A stretch of DNA of 64,000 nucleotides. Origin: Campylobacterota bacterium. GTDB lineage: Bacteria > Campylobacterota > Campylobacteria > Campylobacterales > Sulfurimonadaceae. Shown here in pieces: positions 17,184-26,352 of this stretch (positions are counted from its first letter, which is position 1; every line of letters starts with the position of its first letter). The position numbers were made by a program, and so were the translations under genes. Location of the stretch: assembly GCA_040752835.1 (NCBI GenBank), contig JBFMGG010000005.1:149061-213060 (forward strand), written 5' to 3'. The notes under the pieces were generated by a model. It was not told the origin of the DNA. It did no database searches and saw only the letters and a program-made list of their open reading frames with translations.

Positions 17184-18407
17184 ATGTTTGATGAAATCCA
17201 ATTCGACCGGATTAAACGCCTTCCCAAATATGTATTTGCCGAAGTAAACGAACTGAAAATGGCGCGTCGCCGCGCCGGCGCCGACGTCATCGATTTTAGT
17301 ATGGGGAACCCCGACGGAGACACCCCCGAGCACATCAGAGAGAAACTGATCGAATCGGCCCAAAAAACGAAAACGCACGGCTATTCGGTCTCCAAAGGTA
17401 TTCCCAAACTGCGTCAGGCGATCTGCGACTGGTACAAACGCCGCTACGACGTCGATCTCGACCCCGAAACAGAAGCGGTCGCGACGATGGGTTCCAAAGA
17501 GGGTTACGCCCACCTGGCATACGCGATCACCAACCCCGGCGACGTCGTCGTCGTCCCCGATCCGACCTATCCGATCCATTCGTATGCGTTTATCCTCGCC
17601 GGCGGAAACGTACAGAAAATGGAACTGCCCTTCGACGAAGACTACAAAGTGGACGAAGACCTCTTTTTCGAGCGTCTGGAGCAGGCGTTTCACGTCTCTT
17701 TCCCCAAGCCCAAATACGTCGTCGTCAATTTCCCGCACAATCCGACGACCGCGACCGTGACACCCGCGTTTTACACCCGTATCGTCGAGATGGCCAAGCG
17801 CGAGCGTTTTTACATCATCAGCGACATCGCTTACGGCGATATTACGTTTGACGGCTACGCAACCCCTTCGATTCTTGCGGTTCCGGGAGCAAAAGACGTC
17901 GCGGTCGAGAGTTTCACCCTCTCCAAAAGCTATAACATGGCGGGGTGGCGCGTCGGTTTCTTCGTCGGAAACCCAAAACTGATCGGCGCGTTGCAGAAAA
18001 TCAAAAGCTGGCTGGATTACGGGATGTTTACCCCGATCCAGGTTGCGGCGACCGTCGCATTGCAGGGAGATCAGAGCTGCGTCAAGGAGATCGTGGCAAA
18101 ATACGATCATCGCCAGGATGTCCTGCTCGAAGCGTTTAACCGCGCCGGGTGGCCGATCCGCCGCAACCAGTCGTCGATGTTCGTCTGGGCCCGCATTCCC
18201 GAATGCGCCCGTCATATGGGAAGTCTTGAATTCTCCAAACGTCTCCTCGTCGAAGCGAACGTCGCGGTGGCTCCGGGGATCGGATTCGGCGATTACGGCG
18301 ACGAGTATGTCCGTATCGCCCTGATCGAAAACGACAAACGGATCCGCCAGGCGGCGAAAAACATTAAGCATTTTCTCCAGTCGCTGGGCTGCAAGGGCGG
18401 CGAGTGA
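17184..18407 (+). CDS. class I/II PLP aminotransferase (AlaC/LL-DAP-aminotransferase-like)
   Basis: Pyridoxal-phosphate aminotransferase of 407 aa. The PLP-binding lysine is Lys248 in the motif FTLSKSYNMAGWRVGF; the PNPTTATV loop (NFPHNPTTATV) and the final R-I-A-L region typical of fold type I are present. The sequence is closest in layout to the AlaC/YfdZ and DapL-like group that transfers amino groups to pyruvate or makes aspartate-family intermediates. It overlaps hom by 4 nt (GTGA), which supports a role in the aspartate/threonine/methionine pathway, but the substrate cannot be fixed by sequence. Confidence 0.88.
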   Translation: MFDEIQFDRIKRLPKYVFAEVNELKMARRRAGADVIDFSMGNPDGDTPEHIREKLIESAQKTKTHGYSVSKGIPKLRQAICDWYKRRYDVDLDPETEAVATMGSKEGYAHLAYAITNPGDVVVVPDPTYPIHSYAFILAGGNVQKMELPFDEDYKVDEDLFFERLEQAFHVSFPKPKYVVVNFPHNPTTATVTPAFYTRIVEMAKRERFYIISDIAYGDITFDGYATPSILAVPGAKDVAVESFTLSKSYNMAGWRVGFFVGNPKLIGALQKIKSWLDYGMFTPIQVAATVALQGDQSCVKEIVAKYDHRQDVLLEAFNRAGWPIRRNQSSMFVWARIPECARHMGSLEFSKRLLVEANVAVAPGIGFGDYGDEYVRIALIENDKRIRQAAKNIKHFLQSLGCKGGE

Positions 18408-19663
18408 CCCGTGTCGGCGTAATCGGGGTCGGGACGGTCGGCCGCTCCGTCGTTGAAATCCTTGAAGAGAACCGTTCGATCATTACCGCCCGTTCAGGGG
18501 ATGAGATTGTGGTCAAAAGCGGTGTCGTACGCAACCCCGAAAAAGTTTCAGACCTCTCAATCGCGATATCGCAAAATCCCGACGATATTCTCGACGATCC
18601 CGAAATCGACATCGTCGTAGAGTTGATGGGGGGGGTTGACCTGCCGCTGCAGGTAGTCCAAAAAGCGCTTCGTAACGGCAAAGCGGTTGTCACGGCGAAC
18701 AAGGCGCTGCTGGCGTACCACCGTTACGCGCTCCAGGAGATCGCGGGGGACATCCCGTTCGAATTCGAAGCGAGCGTTGCGGGGGGGATACCGATCATCA
18801 ACGCGCTGCGCGACGGTTTATCTGCGAACCACATCCTCTCAATCACCGGGATCATGAACGGCACGTGCAATTTTATGCTGACCAAAATGATGAACGAAGG
18901 GGCGGCGTTTGAGACGGTACTGGCCGAAGCGCAGGCCCTGGGGTATGCCGAGGCCGATCCGACGTTCGATATCGGCGGCTTCGATGCGGCGCACAAGCTG
19001 CTGATCCTCGCCTCGATCGCGTACGGTATCGACGCGAAACCCGAGCAGATGCTGATCGAGGGGATCGAGGGGATCACACAGGCAGACATCGCATTTGCCA
19101 AAGAGTTCGGCTACACCATCAAACTTCTCGGGATCGCCAAACGCGATGGTAACGAGGTCGAACTGCGCGTTCATGCGGCGCTGGTGAGCGAAGAGGCGAT
19201 GATCGCGAAAATCGACGGCGTGATGAACGGCATCAGCGTCGTCGGCGACCGTGTCGGCGAAACCCTCTATTACGGTCCGGGTGCGGGCGGAAACGCGACG
19301 GCGAGCGCGGTGGTGGCCAACATCATCGATATTGTACGCTCGGGCAAACGATCGCCGATGCTGGGATTCAACCATCCGCTCGAAGAGGGGCTCCGCCTAA
19401 AATCCAGTGATGAAATCCGCTCCAAGTATTATTTGCGCCTGCGGGTGTCGGACAAACCCGGGATTCTGGCCCAGATCACCCAGCTCTTCGCCGATCACGC
19501 GATCTCTATCGAAGCGGTGATTCAGCGCCCCTGCCAGAAAGAGTGCGCCCACCTATTGTTCGCGACCCATGAAGCGACCGAACGCTCGATCCGCGAAATG
19601 ATGCTCCGGCTTGAAACGCTCTCCCCGGTTCTTGAAGCTCCGTTTATGATACGGATCGTATAA
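18404..19663 (+). CDS. hom: homoserine dehydrogenase
   Basis: NAD(P)H-dependent reduction of aspartate semialdehyde to homoserine, the branch point to threonine and methionine. The nucleotide-binding motif GVIGVGTVGRSV is at residues 5-16, the catalytic region with TANKALLAYH at about residue 87, GTCNFMLTKM at about 150 and EADPTFDIGG at about 184. The last 80 residues form an ACT domain (LRVSDKPGILAQITQLFADHAISIEAVIQ), usually the threonine-sensing part. The start is GTG, overlapping the aminotransferase stop. The gene contains a G8 run at 18628-18635 and a G7 run at 18781-18787. Length 419 aa is normal. Confidence 0.95.
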   Translation: MTRVGVIGVGTVGRSVVEILEENRSIITARSGDEIVVKSGVVRNPEKVSDLSIAISQNPDDILDDPEIDIVVELMGGVDLPLQVVQKALRNGKAVVTANKALLAYHRYALQEIAGDIPFEFEASVAGGIPIINALRDGLSANHILSITGIMNGTCNFMLTKMMNEGAAFETVLAEAQALGYAEADPTFDIGGFDAAHKLLILASIAYGIDAKPEQMLIEGIEGITQADIAFAKEFGYTIKLLGIAKRDGNEVELRVHAALVSEEAMIAKIDGVMNGISVVGDRVGETLYYGPGAGGNATASAVVANIIDIVRSGKRSPMLGFNHPLEEGLRLKSSDEIRSKYYLRLRVSDKPGILAQITQLFADHAISIEAVIQRPCQKECAHLLFATHEATERSIREMMLRLETLSPVLEAPFMIRIV

Positions 19664-19690
19664 GCGGAGCGCTCCGCTCCCCTCTTCTTT
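19663..19690 (+). terminator. terminator after hom
   Basis: A 16-nt perfect palindrome AGCGGAGCGCTCCGCT starting at the stop codon, followed by pyrimidine-rich CCCCTCTTCTTTTCC. It separates the amino-acid genes from the ribosomal operon. Confidence 0.65.
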
Positions 19691-19857
19691 TCCACCTTAA
19701 TAAAAATTTAACATAAATTAATGTAACATACGCGTCCACTTTGCACACTCGGACACACAGGTTGAATGTTTCTCACTGTGTTTGACGCAGTCAGAAGTAT
19801 TGGTGAGGTTTCGACCCACCTACGAGGGCAAGTGACCTAAATGAACGGAGCCTACCG
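19691..19857 (+). promoter_or_regulatory. leader and probable promoter of the rpmJ-rplQ operon
   Basis: About 167 nt without a gene. The first 40 nt are strongly AT-rich (TTAATAAAAATTTAACATAA region) and hold plausible -10 elements. The rest is a GC-balanced leader that can fold, for example GGTG(AGGTTTCGAC)CCACC near 19803-19820. Alpha-operon leaders of other bacteria bind S4; rpsD is in this operon, so the same kind of control is possible. That is inference. Confidence 0.4.
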
Positions 19858-19971
19858 ATGAAAGTACGTTCTTCAGTGAAGAAAATGTGCGACGATTGCA
19901 AAATCATCAAGCGCAAAGGGGTAGTTCGCGTAATCTGCAAAACCCCAAAACATAAACAAAGACAAGGATAA
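19858..19971 (+). CDS. rpmJ: 50S ribosomal protein L36
   Basis: A 37-aa protein, [15 protein letters not shown] start, with the zinc-ribbon residues CDDC (residues 11-14), a Cys at about 27 and His at about 32 typical of the zinc-binding form. The ATG follows a GGAG ribosome site. It is separated from rpsM by 2 nt, so it is translationally linked to it. infA, which often precedes it, is not in this window. Confidence 0.97.
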   Translation: MKVRSSVKKMCDDCKIIKRKGVVRVICKTPKHKQRQG

Positions 19972-19973
19972 GC

Positions 19974-20345
19974 ATGGCACGTATTGCTGGTGTAGACTTA
20001 CCTAAGAAAAAACGGATCGAGTACGGTCTGACCTATATCTACGGGATCGGACTTCATACGTCTCGCAAAATTTTGGATGCGACAGGGATCGATTACAATA
20101 AACGTGTATACGAACTCTCAGAAGACGAAGCGGCAACTATCGCCAAAGAGATCCGCAACAGCGGTATCGCGGTTGAGGGGGACCTTCGTAAAGAAGTCGC
20201 TATGGATATCAAAGCGTTGATGGATCTGGGTTCATACCGTGGTCTTCGTCACCGTAAAGGTCTTCCATGCCGCGGACAGAAAACGAAAACCAATGCACGC
20301 ACACGCAAAGGTAAAAAGAAAACTGTCGGCTCGGCCACAAAGTAA
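19974..20345 (+). CDS. rpsM: 30S ribosomal protein S13
   Basis: Small-subunit head protein that contacts 23S rRNA and P-site tRNA. Recognised by [26 protein letters not shown], the [25 protein letters not shown] segment and the basic C-terminal tail. Length 123 aa is usual. Second gene of the rpmJ-rpsM-rpsK-rpsD-rpoA-rplQ operon; 11 nt before rpsK. Confidence 0.98.
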   Translation: MARIAGVDLPKKKRIEYGLTYIYGIGLHTSRKILDATGIDYNKRVYELSEDEAATIAKEIRNSGIAVEGDLRKEVAMDIKALMDLGSYRGLRHRKGLPCRGQKTKTNARTRKGKKKTVGSATK

Positions 20346-20356
20346 GGGATTAGAGT

Positions 20357-20749
20357 ATGGCAAAAAGAAAAGCAACCCGTAAAAAAATCGTTAAAAAGAA
20401 TATTGCCAAAGGTATCGTGCATATCCTGGCTTCATTCAATAACACCCTCGTAACCGTCACCGACGAAATGGGGAACATGATCGCATGGAGTTCGGCAGGA
20501 AGCCTTGGTTTCAAAGGTTCTAAAAAATCGACTCCGTTCGCTGCGCAACAAGCAGTCGAAGCGGCAATGGAAAAAGCTATGGTCCACGGAATCAAAGAAG
20601 TGGGAATTAAAGTTCAAGGTCCTGGTTCAGGACGTGAAACTGCAGTTAAAAGTGTCGGCGCTATCGAGGGCGTACGCGTTTCTTTCATGAAAGACGTTAC
20701 TCCTCTGCCACACAATGGATGTCGTGCGCCTAAGCGCCGTCGCGTGTAA
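20357..20749 (+). CDS. rpsK: 30S ribosomal protein S11
   Basis: Platform protein of the 30S subunit. Diagnostic segments are [23 protein letters not shown] and [12 protein letters not shown], with the [16 protein letters not shown] terminus. Length 130 aa is normal. The N terminus is very basic ([15 protein letters not shown]). It has an AGG-rich ribosome site and is followed by rpsD after 11 nt. Confidence 0.98.
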   Translation: MAKRKATRKKIVKKNIAKGIVHILASFNNTLVTVTDEMGNMIAWSSAGSLGFKGSKKSTPFAAQQAVEAAMEKAMVHGIKEVGIKVQGPGSGRETAVKSVGAIEGVRVSFMKDVTPLPHNGCRAPKRRRV

Positions 20750-20760
20750 GGAGGTTTGTA

Positions 20761-21387
20761 ATGGCAAGATATAGAGGACCCGTAGAAAAAATCGAAAGAA
20801 GATTCGGAGTAAGCCTTGGACTTAAAGGTGAACGCCGTCTAGCAGGTAAAAGTGCCCTTGACAAACGTCCGTACGGACCTGGCCAGCATGGTCAGCGCCG
20901 CACTAAAATCTCAGAGTACGGTACACAGCTTCGCGAAAAACAAAAAGCGAAATTCATGTACGGTCTGAGCGAAAAACAGATGCGTTCACTGTTCGCCGAA
21001 GCGAAACGCCGCACGGGTAACACCGGTACCAACCTGGTAATTCTCCTTGAGCAGCGCCTTGACAACGTTGTCTACCGCATGGGCTTCGCGACAACTCGTC
21101 GTTTCGCTCGCCAGCTGGTCAACCACGGCCACATTCTGGTAGACGGAAAACGTGTTGATATCCCTTCTTACCGTGTAAAACCGGGCCAAAAAGTGGAAAT
21201 TCACGAGAAAAGCAAAAAGAACAACCAGATCGTTCGTGCGGTTGAATTGACTAACCAAACCGGCCTTGCTCCATGGGTTGATATCGACCAGGACAAAGTT
21301 TTCGGTATCTTTACACGTCTTCCTGAGCGTGAAGAAGTTGTGATCCCTGTTGAGGAACGTCTAATCGTCGAGCTTTACTCGAAATAA
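20761..21387 (+). CDS. rpsD: 30S ribosomal protein S4
   Basis: Primary rRNA-binding protein that nucleates 30S assembly and represses its own operon in several bacteria. Recognised by [32 protein letters not shown] and the S4 RNA-binding domain with [32 protein letters not shown]. Length 208 aa is normal. No zinc cysteines are seen in the N-terminal region, so it is the C-minus form. Preceded by GGAGG. Confidence 0.98.
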   Translation: MARYRGPVEKIERRFGVSLGLKGERRLAGKSALDKRPYGPGQHGQRRTKISEYGTQLREKQKAKFMYGLSEKQMRSLFAEAKRRTGNTGTNLVILLEQRLDNVVYRMGFATTRRFARQLVNHGHILVDGKRVDIPSYRVKPGQKVEIHEKSKKNNQIVRAVELTNQTGLAPWVDIDQDKVFGIFTRLPEREEVVIPVEERLIVELYSK

Positions 21388-21410
21388 TCATTAAAGAAAG
21401 GGCGCTCAGC

Positions 21411-22403
21411 ATGAAAAAAATTAAAACATCACCGCTTCTTCCGAAAGAGTTTGTCGTCGAGCAAATCAACGCGAACGAAGCGAACATTATTGCCTATCCG
21501 TTTGAAACCGGTTTTGCGGTTTCACTCGCCCACCCACTGCGCCGCTTTTTGCTCAGCAGTTCCGTGGGATATGCTCCGATCGGAATCAAAATCGAAGGGG
21601 CAAAGCATGAGTTTGACTCAGTACGCGGGATGCTCGAAGACATTTCGGATTTCATCATCAACCTCAAAGGGGTACGTTTCAAACTGAAAAACGGCCTCAA
21701 AGAAAAAGAGATCACCTACAGTTTCGCAGGCCCTTGCGAAATCAGTGGACGCGATCTGGACAATGATGATGTCGAAGTGGTAACGCCGAACGCGTTTTTG
21801 GCCACGCTGAACGAAGATGCGAATCTGAACTTCACGGTCAAAATCCATCAGGGTATCGGATACGTTCCGAGCGAAGACGTCCGTGATATGCTGGGTGAAG
21901 GTTTCATCGCGCTCGACGCGTTCTTCACACCGGTACGCCGCGCGACCTATTCGATCGAAAACGTCCTTGTCGAAGACAACCCTAACTTCGAAAAAGTGAT
22001 CATCAACATCGTAACTGACGGTCAGATTACCCCGGTTGATGCGTTTAAAAACGCATTGGAAGTGATGTACGCTCAAATGGCTGTATTCAACAGTGAAGTG
22101 AGCATCAAAGCTCCTGCCGTGTCTGAGCGCGCCGACGAGCATCCCGAACTCAAACGTTTGGGCGCACGTATCGAAGAACTCGGGCTGAGTGCCCGCAGTT
22201 TCAACTGTCTGGACCGCTCGAACATCAAATACATCGGCGAAATCGTCATGATGAGCCAGAATGATTTGAAAGAGGTTAAAAACCTCGGTAAAAAATCGTT
22301 CGAAGAGATTTTGGAAAAAATCAATGAGTACGGTTATACCGTCGGTCAAGAATTGAGCGATGACCTGGTCAGCGCGATCAAAAAGAAAATTGAAGCTGAA
22401 TAA
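21411..22403 (+). CDS. rpoA: DNA-directed RNA polymerase alpha subunit
   Basis: Alpha subunit of RNA polymerase, 330 aa. The N-terminal dimerisation domain (residues about 1-235) begins [14 protein letters not shown] and contains [18 protein letters not shown], a hallmark of the family. The C-terminal domain (about 250-330) carries [34 protein letters not shown], which contacts UP elements and activators. The linker is rich in Glu and Asp. It follows rpsD by 23 nt and precedes rplQ by 26 nt, the classic arrangement. Confidence 0.98.
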   Translation: MKKIKTSPLLPKEFVVEQINANEANIIAYPFETGFAVSLAHPLRRFLLSSSVGYAPIGIKIEGAKHEFDSVRGMLEDISDFIINLKGVRFKLKNGLKEKEITYSFAGPCEISGRDLDNDDVEVVTPNAFLATLNEDANLNFTVKIHQGIGYVPSEDVRDMLGEGFIALDAFFTPVRRATYSIENVLVEDNPNFEKVIINIVTDGQITPVDAFKNALEVMYAQMAVFNSEVSIKAPAVSERADEHPELKRLGARIEELGLSARSFNCLDRSNIKYIGEIVMMSQNDLKEVKNLGKKSFEEILEKINEYGYTVGQELSDDLVSAIKKKIEAE

Positions 22404-22429
22404 GCTTAGAAAACAAGAGGAAGTATCTT

Positions 22430-22780
22430 ATGAGACATCGTCACGGATACCGCAAACTCGGTCGGACAAGCGCGCACCGCGCTGCTTTGTTGAAAAACCT
22501 GAGCATTGCGTTGATTGAAAACGGCAAAATCGAAACGACTTTGGTGAAAGCCAAAGAACTCCGCTCTTTCGCGGAAAAACTGATTACAACCGCACGTGCG
22601 GGTGACGCAAACGCGCACCGCGCCATTTTCGCGGTTCTTCAGAACAAAGAAGCGACAAAAACTCTGATGAACGAAGTCGCTCCCAAATACACCGAGCGCA
22701 ACGGCGGTTATACCCGTATCGTTAAAACTCGTATCCGCCGCGGTGACGCTACGCCGATGGCATACATTGAACTCGTATAA
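22430..22780 (+). CDS. rplQ: 50S ribosomal protein L17
   Basis: Last gene of the alpha operon. The start [24 protein letters not shown] and the end [12 protein letters not shown] are characteristic; length 116 aa is normal. GGAAG lies before the ATG. A weak hairpin (GAGCTTCGCTC near 22808) follows but has no T-tract. Confidence 0.98.
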   Translation: MRHRHGYRKLGRTSAHRAALLKNLSIALIENGKIETTLVKAKELRSFAEKLITTARAGDANAHRAIFAVLQNKEATKTLMNEVAPKYTERNGGYTRIVKTRIRRGDATPMAYIELV

Positions 22781-22866
22781 CGAGTTCAATACCCACCCGC
22801 TTAAATCGAGCTTCGCTCTAAAACTATCACAATGCTATTAGTCCTTGTTTAGCCCTTTTTTCCTAT

Positions 22867-22872
22867 TATAAT
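22867..22872 (+). promoter_or_regulatory. -10 element for the NifU-like gene
   Basis: Perfect TATAAT 40 nt before the proposed ATG, preceded by T-rich sequence (TTTTTTCC). The T-rich stretch could also end rplQ transcription. Confidence 0.5.
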
Positions 22873-22911
22873 AGACACTTTATTATCCCGTGTATCAAAG
22901 GCATGCAAACA

Positions 22912-23187
22912 ATGATTCCATTTACCGATGAAGAATTAATCCAACCGGTCAGCCGCGTTATCGATAAAATCCGGCCTTCTCTTGCCCTTGACGGAGGGGA
23001 TATAGCCTTTTTGACCGTCAAAAACGGAACGATTTATGTACAGCTGCAAGGGGCGTGTGTCGGATGCGCCAGCAGCGGCAATACACTCAAATACGGCGTA
23101 GAACGGCAGCTCCGTATGGATATTCACCCCGAACTGGTGGTGATAAACGTTCCGCACGGCATGGAAAATCAGATCGACGCATTATGA
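22912..23187 (+). CDS. NifU C-terminal-domain iron-sulfur scaffold protein
   Basis: A 91-aa stand-alone NifU/Nfu domain that carries iron-sulfur clusters to target proteins. The cluster motif CVGCASSG (CxxC) follows ALDGGDIAFLTVKNGTIYVQLQGA, the usual order. I use the ATG at 22912 (MIPFTDEEL), with AAAGG 10 nt upstream; an ATG at 22903 lies only 1 nt from that site. Its neighbours are a TPR-like protein and murE. It could serve the iron-sulfur enzymes of this window (MoaA, QueE, Rieske, the radical SAM protein). Confidence 0.88.
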   Translation: MIPFTDEELIQPVSRVIDKIRPSLALDGGDIAFLTVKNGTIYVQLQGACVGCASSGNTLKYGVERQLRMDIHPELVVINVPHGMENQIDAL

Positions 23188-23235
23188 TTTCGCGGCGGAT
23201 GTCGATATAGTATTAAACTCCAGGAGGGATTATTT

Positions 23236-23829
23236 ATGAAAACGATCCAATTATCCAAAACCCTCAAACAAGCCAACGACTATTTTCTCGCAGGACAGTA
23301 TACGGATGCGCTCAGAGAATATTCTCTGGCGCTCAAAGACTATCCCGATTGCAAAGAAGCCTATAACGGCGCGATCCTCTCTGATATGGCGATGGGAGGC
23401 GAAGCCGGGGCGGAGGCACTGTTTGACTATTACACCATTTTGCGCAGCGAAGACGCCGAACAGGCGGACATTGTCATTTCCGAGATTCTCGAAACGATGG
23501 ACGGGACACTCGAACAGCTCTCCGGCCTATTCGACGAAACAATCAAGCAGCGTCTGGCGTACGAAGACGGTATTATGTACAACGAGTTCAAGGAACTGGT
23601 GAAAGACGACAGCGATTTTAACCGCATTTTCGAAAACATCATGTTCTCAACCCGTGTTATTATTACGGAAAAAGAAGATTTCGTCGACTTTTTGGACAAC
23701 CTGATCGATCACGGATACAAAGAGATGGCTTTGAGCTACCTCGAAAGCGCCCTTGGCGTCTATCCGAACGATCGTCAGTTGCGCAATCTCCTTCGACGGC
23801 TTGCCAAAGGGAACAATCTTGAAAATTGA
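23236..23829 (+). CDS. TPR-like protein, unknown function
   Basis: A 197-aa acidic helical protein. The first 60 residues look like a tetratricopeptide repeat (ANDYFLAGQYTDALREYSLALKDYPDCKEAYNGAIL), and a second one occurs near the C terminus (YKEMALSYLESALGVYPNDRQLRNLLRRLAKG). The middle part is rich in Glu and Asp. No membrane segment is seen, so it is probably cytoplasmic. Its last 11 nt overlap the TTG start of murE, implying translational coupling and perhaps a role in cell-wall assembly or in scaffolding. Function unknown. Confidence 0.75.
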   Translation: MKTIQLSKTLKQANDYFLAGQYTDALREYSLALKDYPDCKEAYNGAILSDMAMGGEAGAEALFDYYTILRSEDAEQADIVISEILETMDGTLEQLSGLFDETIKQRLAYEDGIMYNEFKELVKDDSDFNRIFENIMFSTRVIITEKEDFVDFLDNLIDHGYKEMALSYLESALGVYPNDRQLRNLLRRLAKGNNLEN

Positions 23830-25114
23830 AGTCAACGCTCCGGGATTTCGCTACATCAGCGAAAACTCGGCTGAATGCGGCAGCGACTGCGCATTCGTCC
23901 TTACCAAACAAAACGAAAAATACGCCGAAGACGCTCGAAGCAGAGGAACGGCCGCATTCATCACGCCGAGCGAAGCATGGGAACTTCTGGGGCTGGGGCG
24001 GATCAAAGTCATCGGCATTACCGGCACCAACGGGAAGACGACGACGGCAAGCGCCATTTACTCGTTGCTTCTTGATCTGGGGCATAAAGCGGCGATGCAG
24101 GGGACGCGCGGCTTTTTTATGAACGATGCCCCCGTAGAGGGAAAAACACTCACGACTCCCACCGTCCTCAATACCTATCGGCACATGCTCGAAGCGATCA
24201 GGGCGGGTTGCGGCTATTTTGTGATGGAAGTGAGTTCCCATGCGATCGAGCAGGAACGGATCGCGGGGATCGCGTTCGATCTGAAAATCCTCACCAACAT
24301 CACCCAAGACCACCTCGATTACCATGAAAGCCTCGAGGAATACGTCCGGGTCAAAAACCTTTTTTTCGCCGACGAAGCGCGGAAGCTCATCAACAAAGAC
24401 GAGCCCAAAGCGCAGTTCAACATCAAAAACGCCTACACCTACGGCGTCGAAAACCCCGCGACGTACAAGATCGTCGCCTATTCGCTCAATAACGGGGTTA
24501 GCGGCGTTTTGAAACATTTCGAAGAGTTGGTGACGTTCGAATCGTCCCTGCACGGATTTTTCAATCTCTACAACATCACCGCGGCAATGGCGGCAGTGCA
24601 TCTTGTCAGCGGTGAAAGCCTCGAAAAAATTGCCGAGGCGCTGGAGAATTTCGGCGGCGTCAGCGGTCGGATGGAGGTGGTCAGCACCGATCCGCTGGTG
24701 ATCGTCGACTTTGCCCACACCCCCGATGGGATGGAGCAGGTGCTGGGAGCGCTGAAAGAAAAAGAGGTTCTGGTCGTATTCGGGGCCGGAGGCGACCGCG
24801 ACCGCACCAAGCGTCCCCTCATGGGACGGGTCGCTTCGGCTTACGCGAAAAAGCTCTACGTCACGAGTGACAATCCGCGGTTCGAGGATCCCGATGCGAT
24901 TATCGAGGATATCCTCGCCGGGATTGAAGACCGCAGTAACGTCTATGTCGACGTCAATCGGCGCAACGCGATCGCGCAGGCGCTGCGTGATCGCAGCGGC
25001 GAGGAAGTGGTGCTCATCCTGGGCAAGGGGGATGAAACAAGCCAGATCATCTACGATCAGCATCTCCCCTTTGACGACCGGGTGGTGGCACGGGAACTTT
25101 TGGAACAAAGGTAA
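23819..25114 (+). CDS. murE: UDP-N-acetylmuramoyl-tripeptide synthetase MurE
   Basis: ATP-dependent ligase that adds the third residue to UDP-MurNAc-Ala-Glu in peptidoglycan synthesis. The ATP-binding loop GITGTNGKTTTAS (about residue 66) and the C-terminal TSDNPRFEDPDAI are present; DNPR is the signature for meso-diaminopimelate as substrate. Length 431 aa is short for the family (E. coli 495 aa), like other members of this phylum: the N-terminal UDP-binding domain is reduced. Start chosen as TTG at 23819, with AAAGGG upstream and an 11-nt overlap with the TPR gene; the longer ATG ORF at 23753 lies deep inside that gene. Confidence 0.93.
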   Translation: MKIEVNAPGFRYISENSAECGSDCAFVLTKQNEKYAEDARSRGTAAFITPSEAWELLGLGRIKVIGITGTNGKTTTASAIYSLLLDLGHKAAMQGTRGFFMNDAPVEGKTLTTPTVLNTYRHMLEAIRAGCGYFVMEVSSHAIEQERIAGIAFDLKILTNITQDHLDYHESLEEYVRVKNLFFADEARKLINKDEPKAQFNIKNAYTYGVENPATYKIVAYSLNNGVSGVLKHFEELVTFESSLHGFFNLYNITAAMAAVHLVSGESLEKIAEALENFGGVSGRMEVVSTDPLVIVDFAHTPDGMEQVLGALKEKEVLVVFGAGGDRDRTKRPLMGRVASAYAKKLYVTSDNPRFEDPDAIIEDILAGIEDRSNVYVDVNRRNAIAQALRDRSGEEVVLILGKGDETSQIIYDQHLPFDDRVVARELLEQR

Positions 25115-25185
25115 CACTCGGCTAAAATGCCCCTTAAAAGGTAGAGTTGCGTAACAGAGCTTAATCTCTGCGCGCCGATTTTGGC

Positions 25186-25191
25186 TATAAT
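25186..25191 (+). promoter_or_regulatory. -10 element before the ferredoxin-like gene
   Basis: Perfect TATAAT 52 nt upstream of the start at 25244, after a small inverted repeat (CAGAG...CTCTG near 25156-25171). Confidence 0.5.
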
Positions 25192-25243
25192 GCCGATACT
25201 ATTTTCCGGTGCGAAAAGCGCCGTGCTATTCAAGGAGGGTCCG

Positions 25244-25618
25244 ATGGGTATCCCACAACCGGCTTTTTATATTTTCAAATGCGAGCAAAGCTCCCCTCCG
25301 GGTATGCCCAAGCCAAGCTGCGTGAATCCTCAGACGCAGGATATTTTTCAGCATTTGGCGCAGACGCTGATGCAAAAAGGGCTGATCGCGACCGTCCAGC
25401 CCATCCGTACGTCGTGCATGAACCGCTGTAACGTGGGGCCCGTGATGCTTGTAGAACCCGGACACGTCATGTATGCGGGCCTGACCAAAGAAAAAATCAA
25501 TGAAATCATCGACCGCCATATCATCGGCGGCGAAGTCGTGCAGGAGTACGTGATCCCCGCCGAGCTGTGGGATGCGCCGATTACCCCTGCGGACATGATG
25601 AAGCAGATGGGTCGATAA
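25244..25618 (+). CDS. thioredoxin-like 2Fe-2S ferredoxin-domain protein
   Basis: A 124-aa protein of the thioredoxin-like (2Fe-2S) ferredoxin family. It has cysteines at [11 protein letters not shown] and KPSC (residue 13 and about 24), then [15 protein letters not shown] with the pair CMNRC near residue 60, a layout that can hold a 2Fe-2S cluster. Start at 25244 ([12 protein letters not shown]) has a strong AAGGAGG site; an ORF from 25181 would add 21 residues through the promoter. It lies 4 nt before panD. It is probably an electron carrier of unknown partner. Confidence 0.85.
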   Translation: MGIPQPAFYIFKCEQSSPPGMPKPSCVNPQTQDIFQHLAQTLMQKGLIATVQPIRTSCMNRCNVGPVMLVEPGHVMYAGLTKEKINEIIDRHIIGGEVVQEYVIPAELWDAPITPADMMKQMGR

Positions 25619-25622
25619 AACG

Positions 25623-25988
25623 ATGCTGATCGAAATGCTCTACAGCAAAATTCATCGTGCCACGGTGACCGATGCCAACCTTAACTACGTCGGTTCGATT
25701 ACCATCGACGAAGAGCTGCTCGAAGCTTCCAAAATGCGGGTCGGTCAAAAAGTCGAAATCCTCAACATCAACAACGGCGAGCGCTTTTCGACTTACGTGA
25801 TCCTCGGGGAGCGGGGCAAACGGGACATCTGTCTCAACGGCGCCGCAGCACGGAAAGTCCACAAGGGGGACAAGATCATCATCGTCGCGTATGCCACCTA
25901 TAACGATGCCGAGCTGGAAAATTACAAACCCACGGTCGTCCTTGTCGACGACGAAAACGGTATTACCGATATTATCGAGAAGATCTGA
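25623..25988 (+). CDS. panD: aspartate 1-decarboxylase (pyruvoyl enzyme)
   Basis: Makes beta-alanine for pantothenate. The proenzyme self-cleaves between Gly24 and Ser25 (YVGSITID), leaving a pyruvoyl group on Ser25; this site is intact. Tyr58-equivalent and Lys9 are also present in the right places ([16 protein letters not shown]). Length 121 aa is normal. It overlaps ybaB by one base (TGATG). panC is 29 kb away in this window, so the pantothenate genes are dispersed. Confidence 0.96.
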   Translation: MLIEMLYSKIHRATVTDANLNYVGSITIDEELLEASKMRVGQKVEILNINNGERFSTYVILGERGKRDICLNGAAARKVHKGDKIIIVAYATYNDAELENYKPTVVLVDDENGITDIIEKI

Positions 25989-26293
25989 TGTTCGGAAATC
26001 TCTCTGAGATGGGCAAAATGTTCGAAGCGCTCCAGTCGCAGGCCAAAGCGATGGAGGAAGAACTCTCCGAACGCCGTTACACCGTCAAAAGCGGCGGCGG
26101 CATGGTCAAACTTACCCTCAACGGAAAAGGGGAGGCCATCGATCTGGAGATCGACGATTCCCTCCTTGAAGACAAAGCTTCCCTGCAAATCATTCTCCTC
26201 TCCGCCGTGACGGATGCTTATAAAATGGTCGAGGACAACAAAAAACAGCATGCGCTCGGCATGCTCGGAGGGATGAACCCGTTTACGAAATAA
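25988..26293 (+). CDS. YbaB/EbfC nucleoid-associated protein
   Basis: A 101-aa member of the YbaB/EbfC family, dimeric DNA-binding proteins of the nucleoid. The start [26 protein letters not shown] shows the usual Met/Gln-rich helix, followed by the three-stranded sheet with KSGGGMVKLTLNGKGEAIDLEID and a final helix. The one-base overlap with panD suggests coupled translation. In many genomes ybaB is next to dnaX; here its context is panD and a prenyl synthase. Confidence 0.92.
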   Translation: MFGNLSEMGKMFEALQSQAKAMEEELSERRYTVKSGGGMVKLTLNGKGEAIDLEIDDSLLEDKASLQIILLSAVTDAYKMVEDNKKQHALGMLGGMNPFTK

Positions 26294-26316
26294 ACGGGAT
26301 AAAAGCTCCGGGATGG

Positions 26317-26322
26317 TACAAT
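26317..26322 (+). promoter_or_regulatory. -10-like element for the prenyl synthase gene
   Basis: TACAAT 31 nt before the ATG at 26353, preceded by CGGGATGG; an AAAGG ribosome site follows. Confidence 0.4.
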
Positions 26323-26352
26323 TTCGCCAAAAACGGGGAAAGGTAGCGGGTT

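Noticed and set aside
22781..22902. Terminator after rplQ (GAGCTTCGCTC stem)
   Set aside because: The stem is only 4-5 pairs and lacks a T-run close to it; the later T-rich stretch is not next to a stem.
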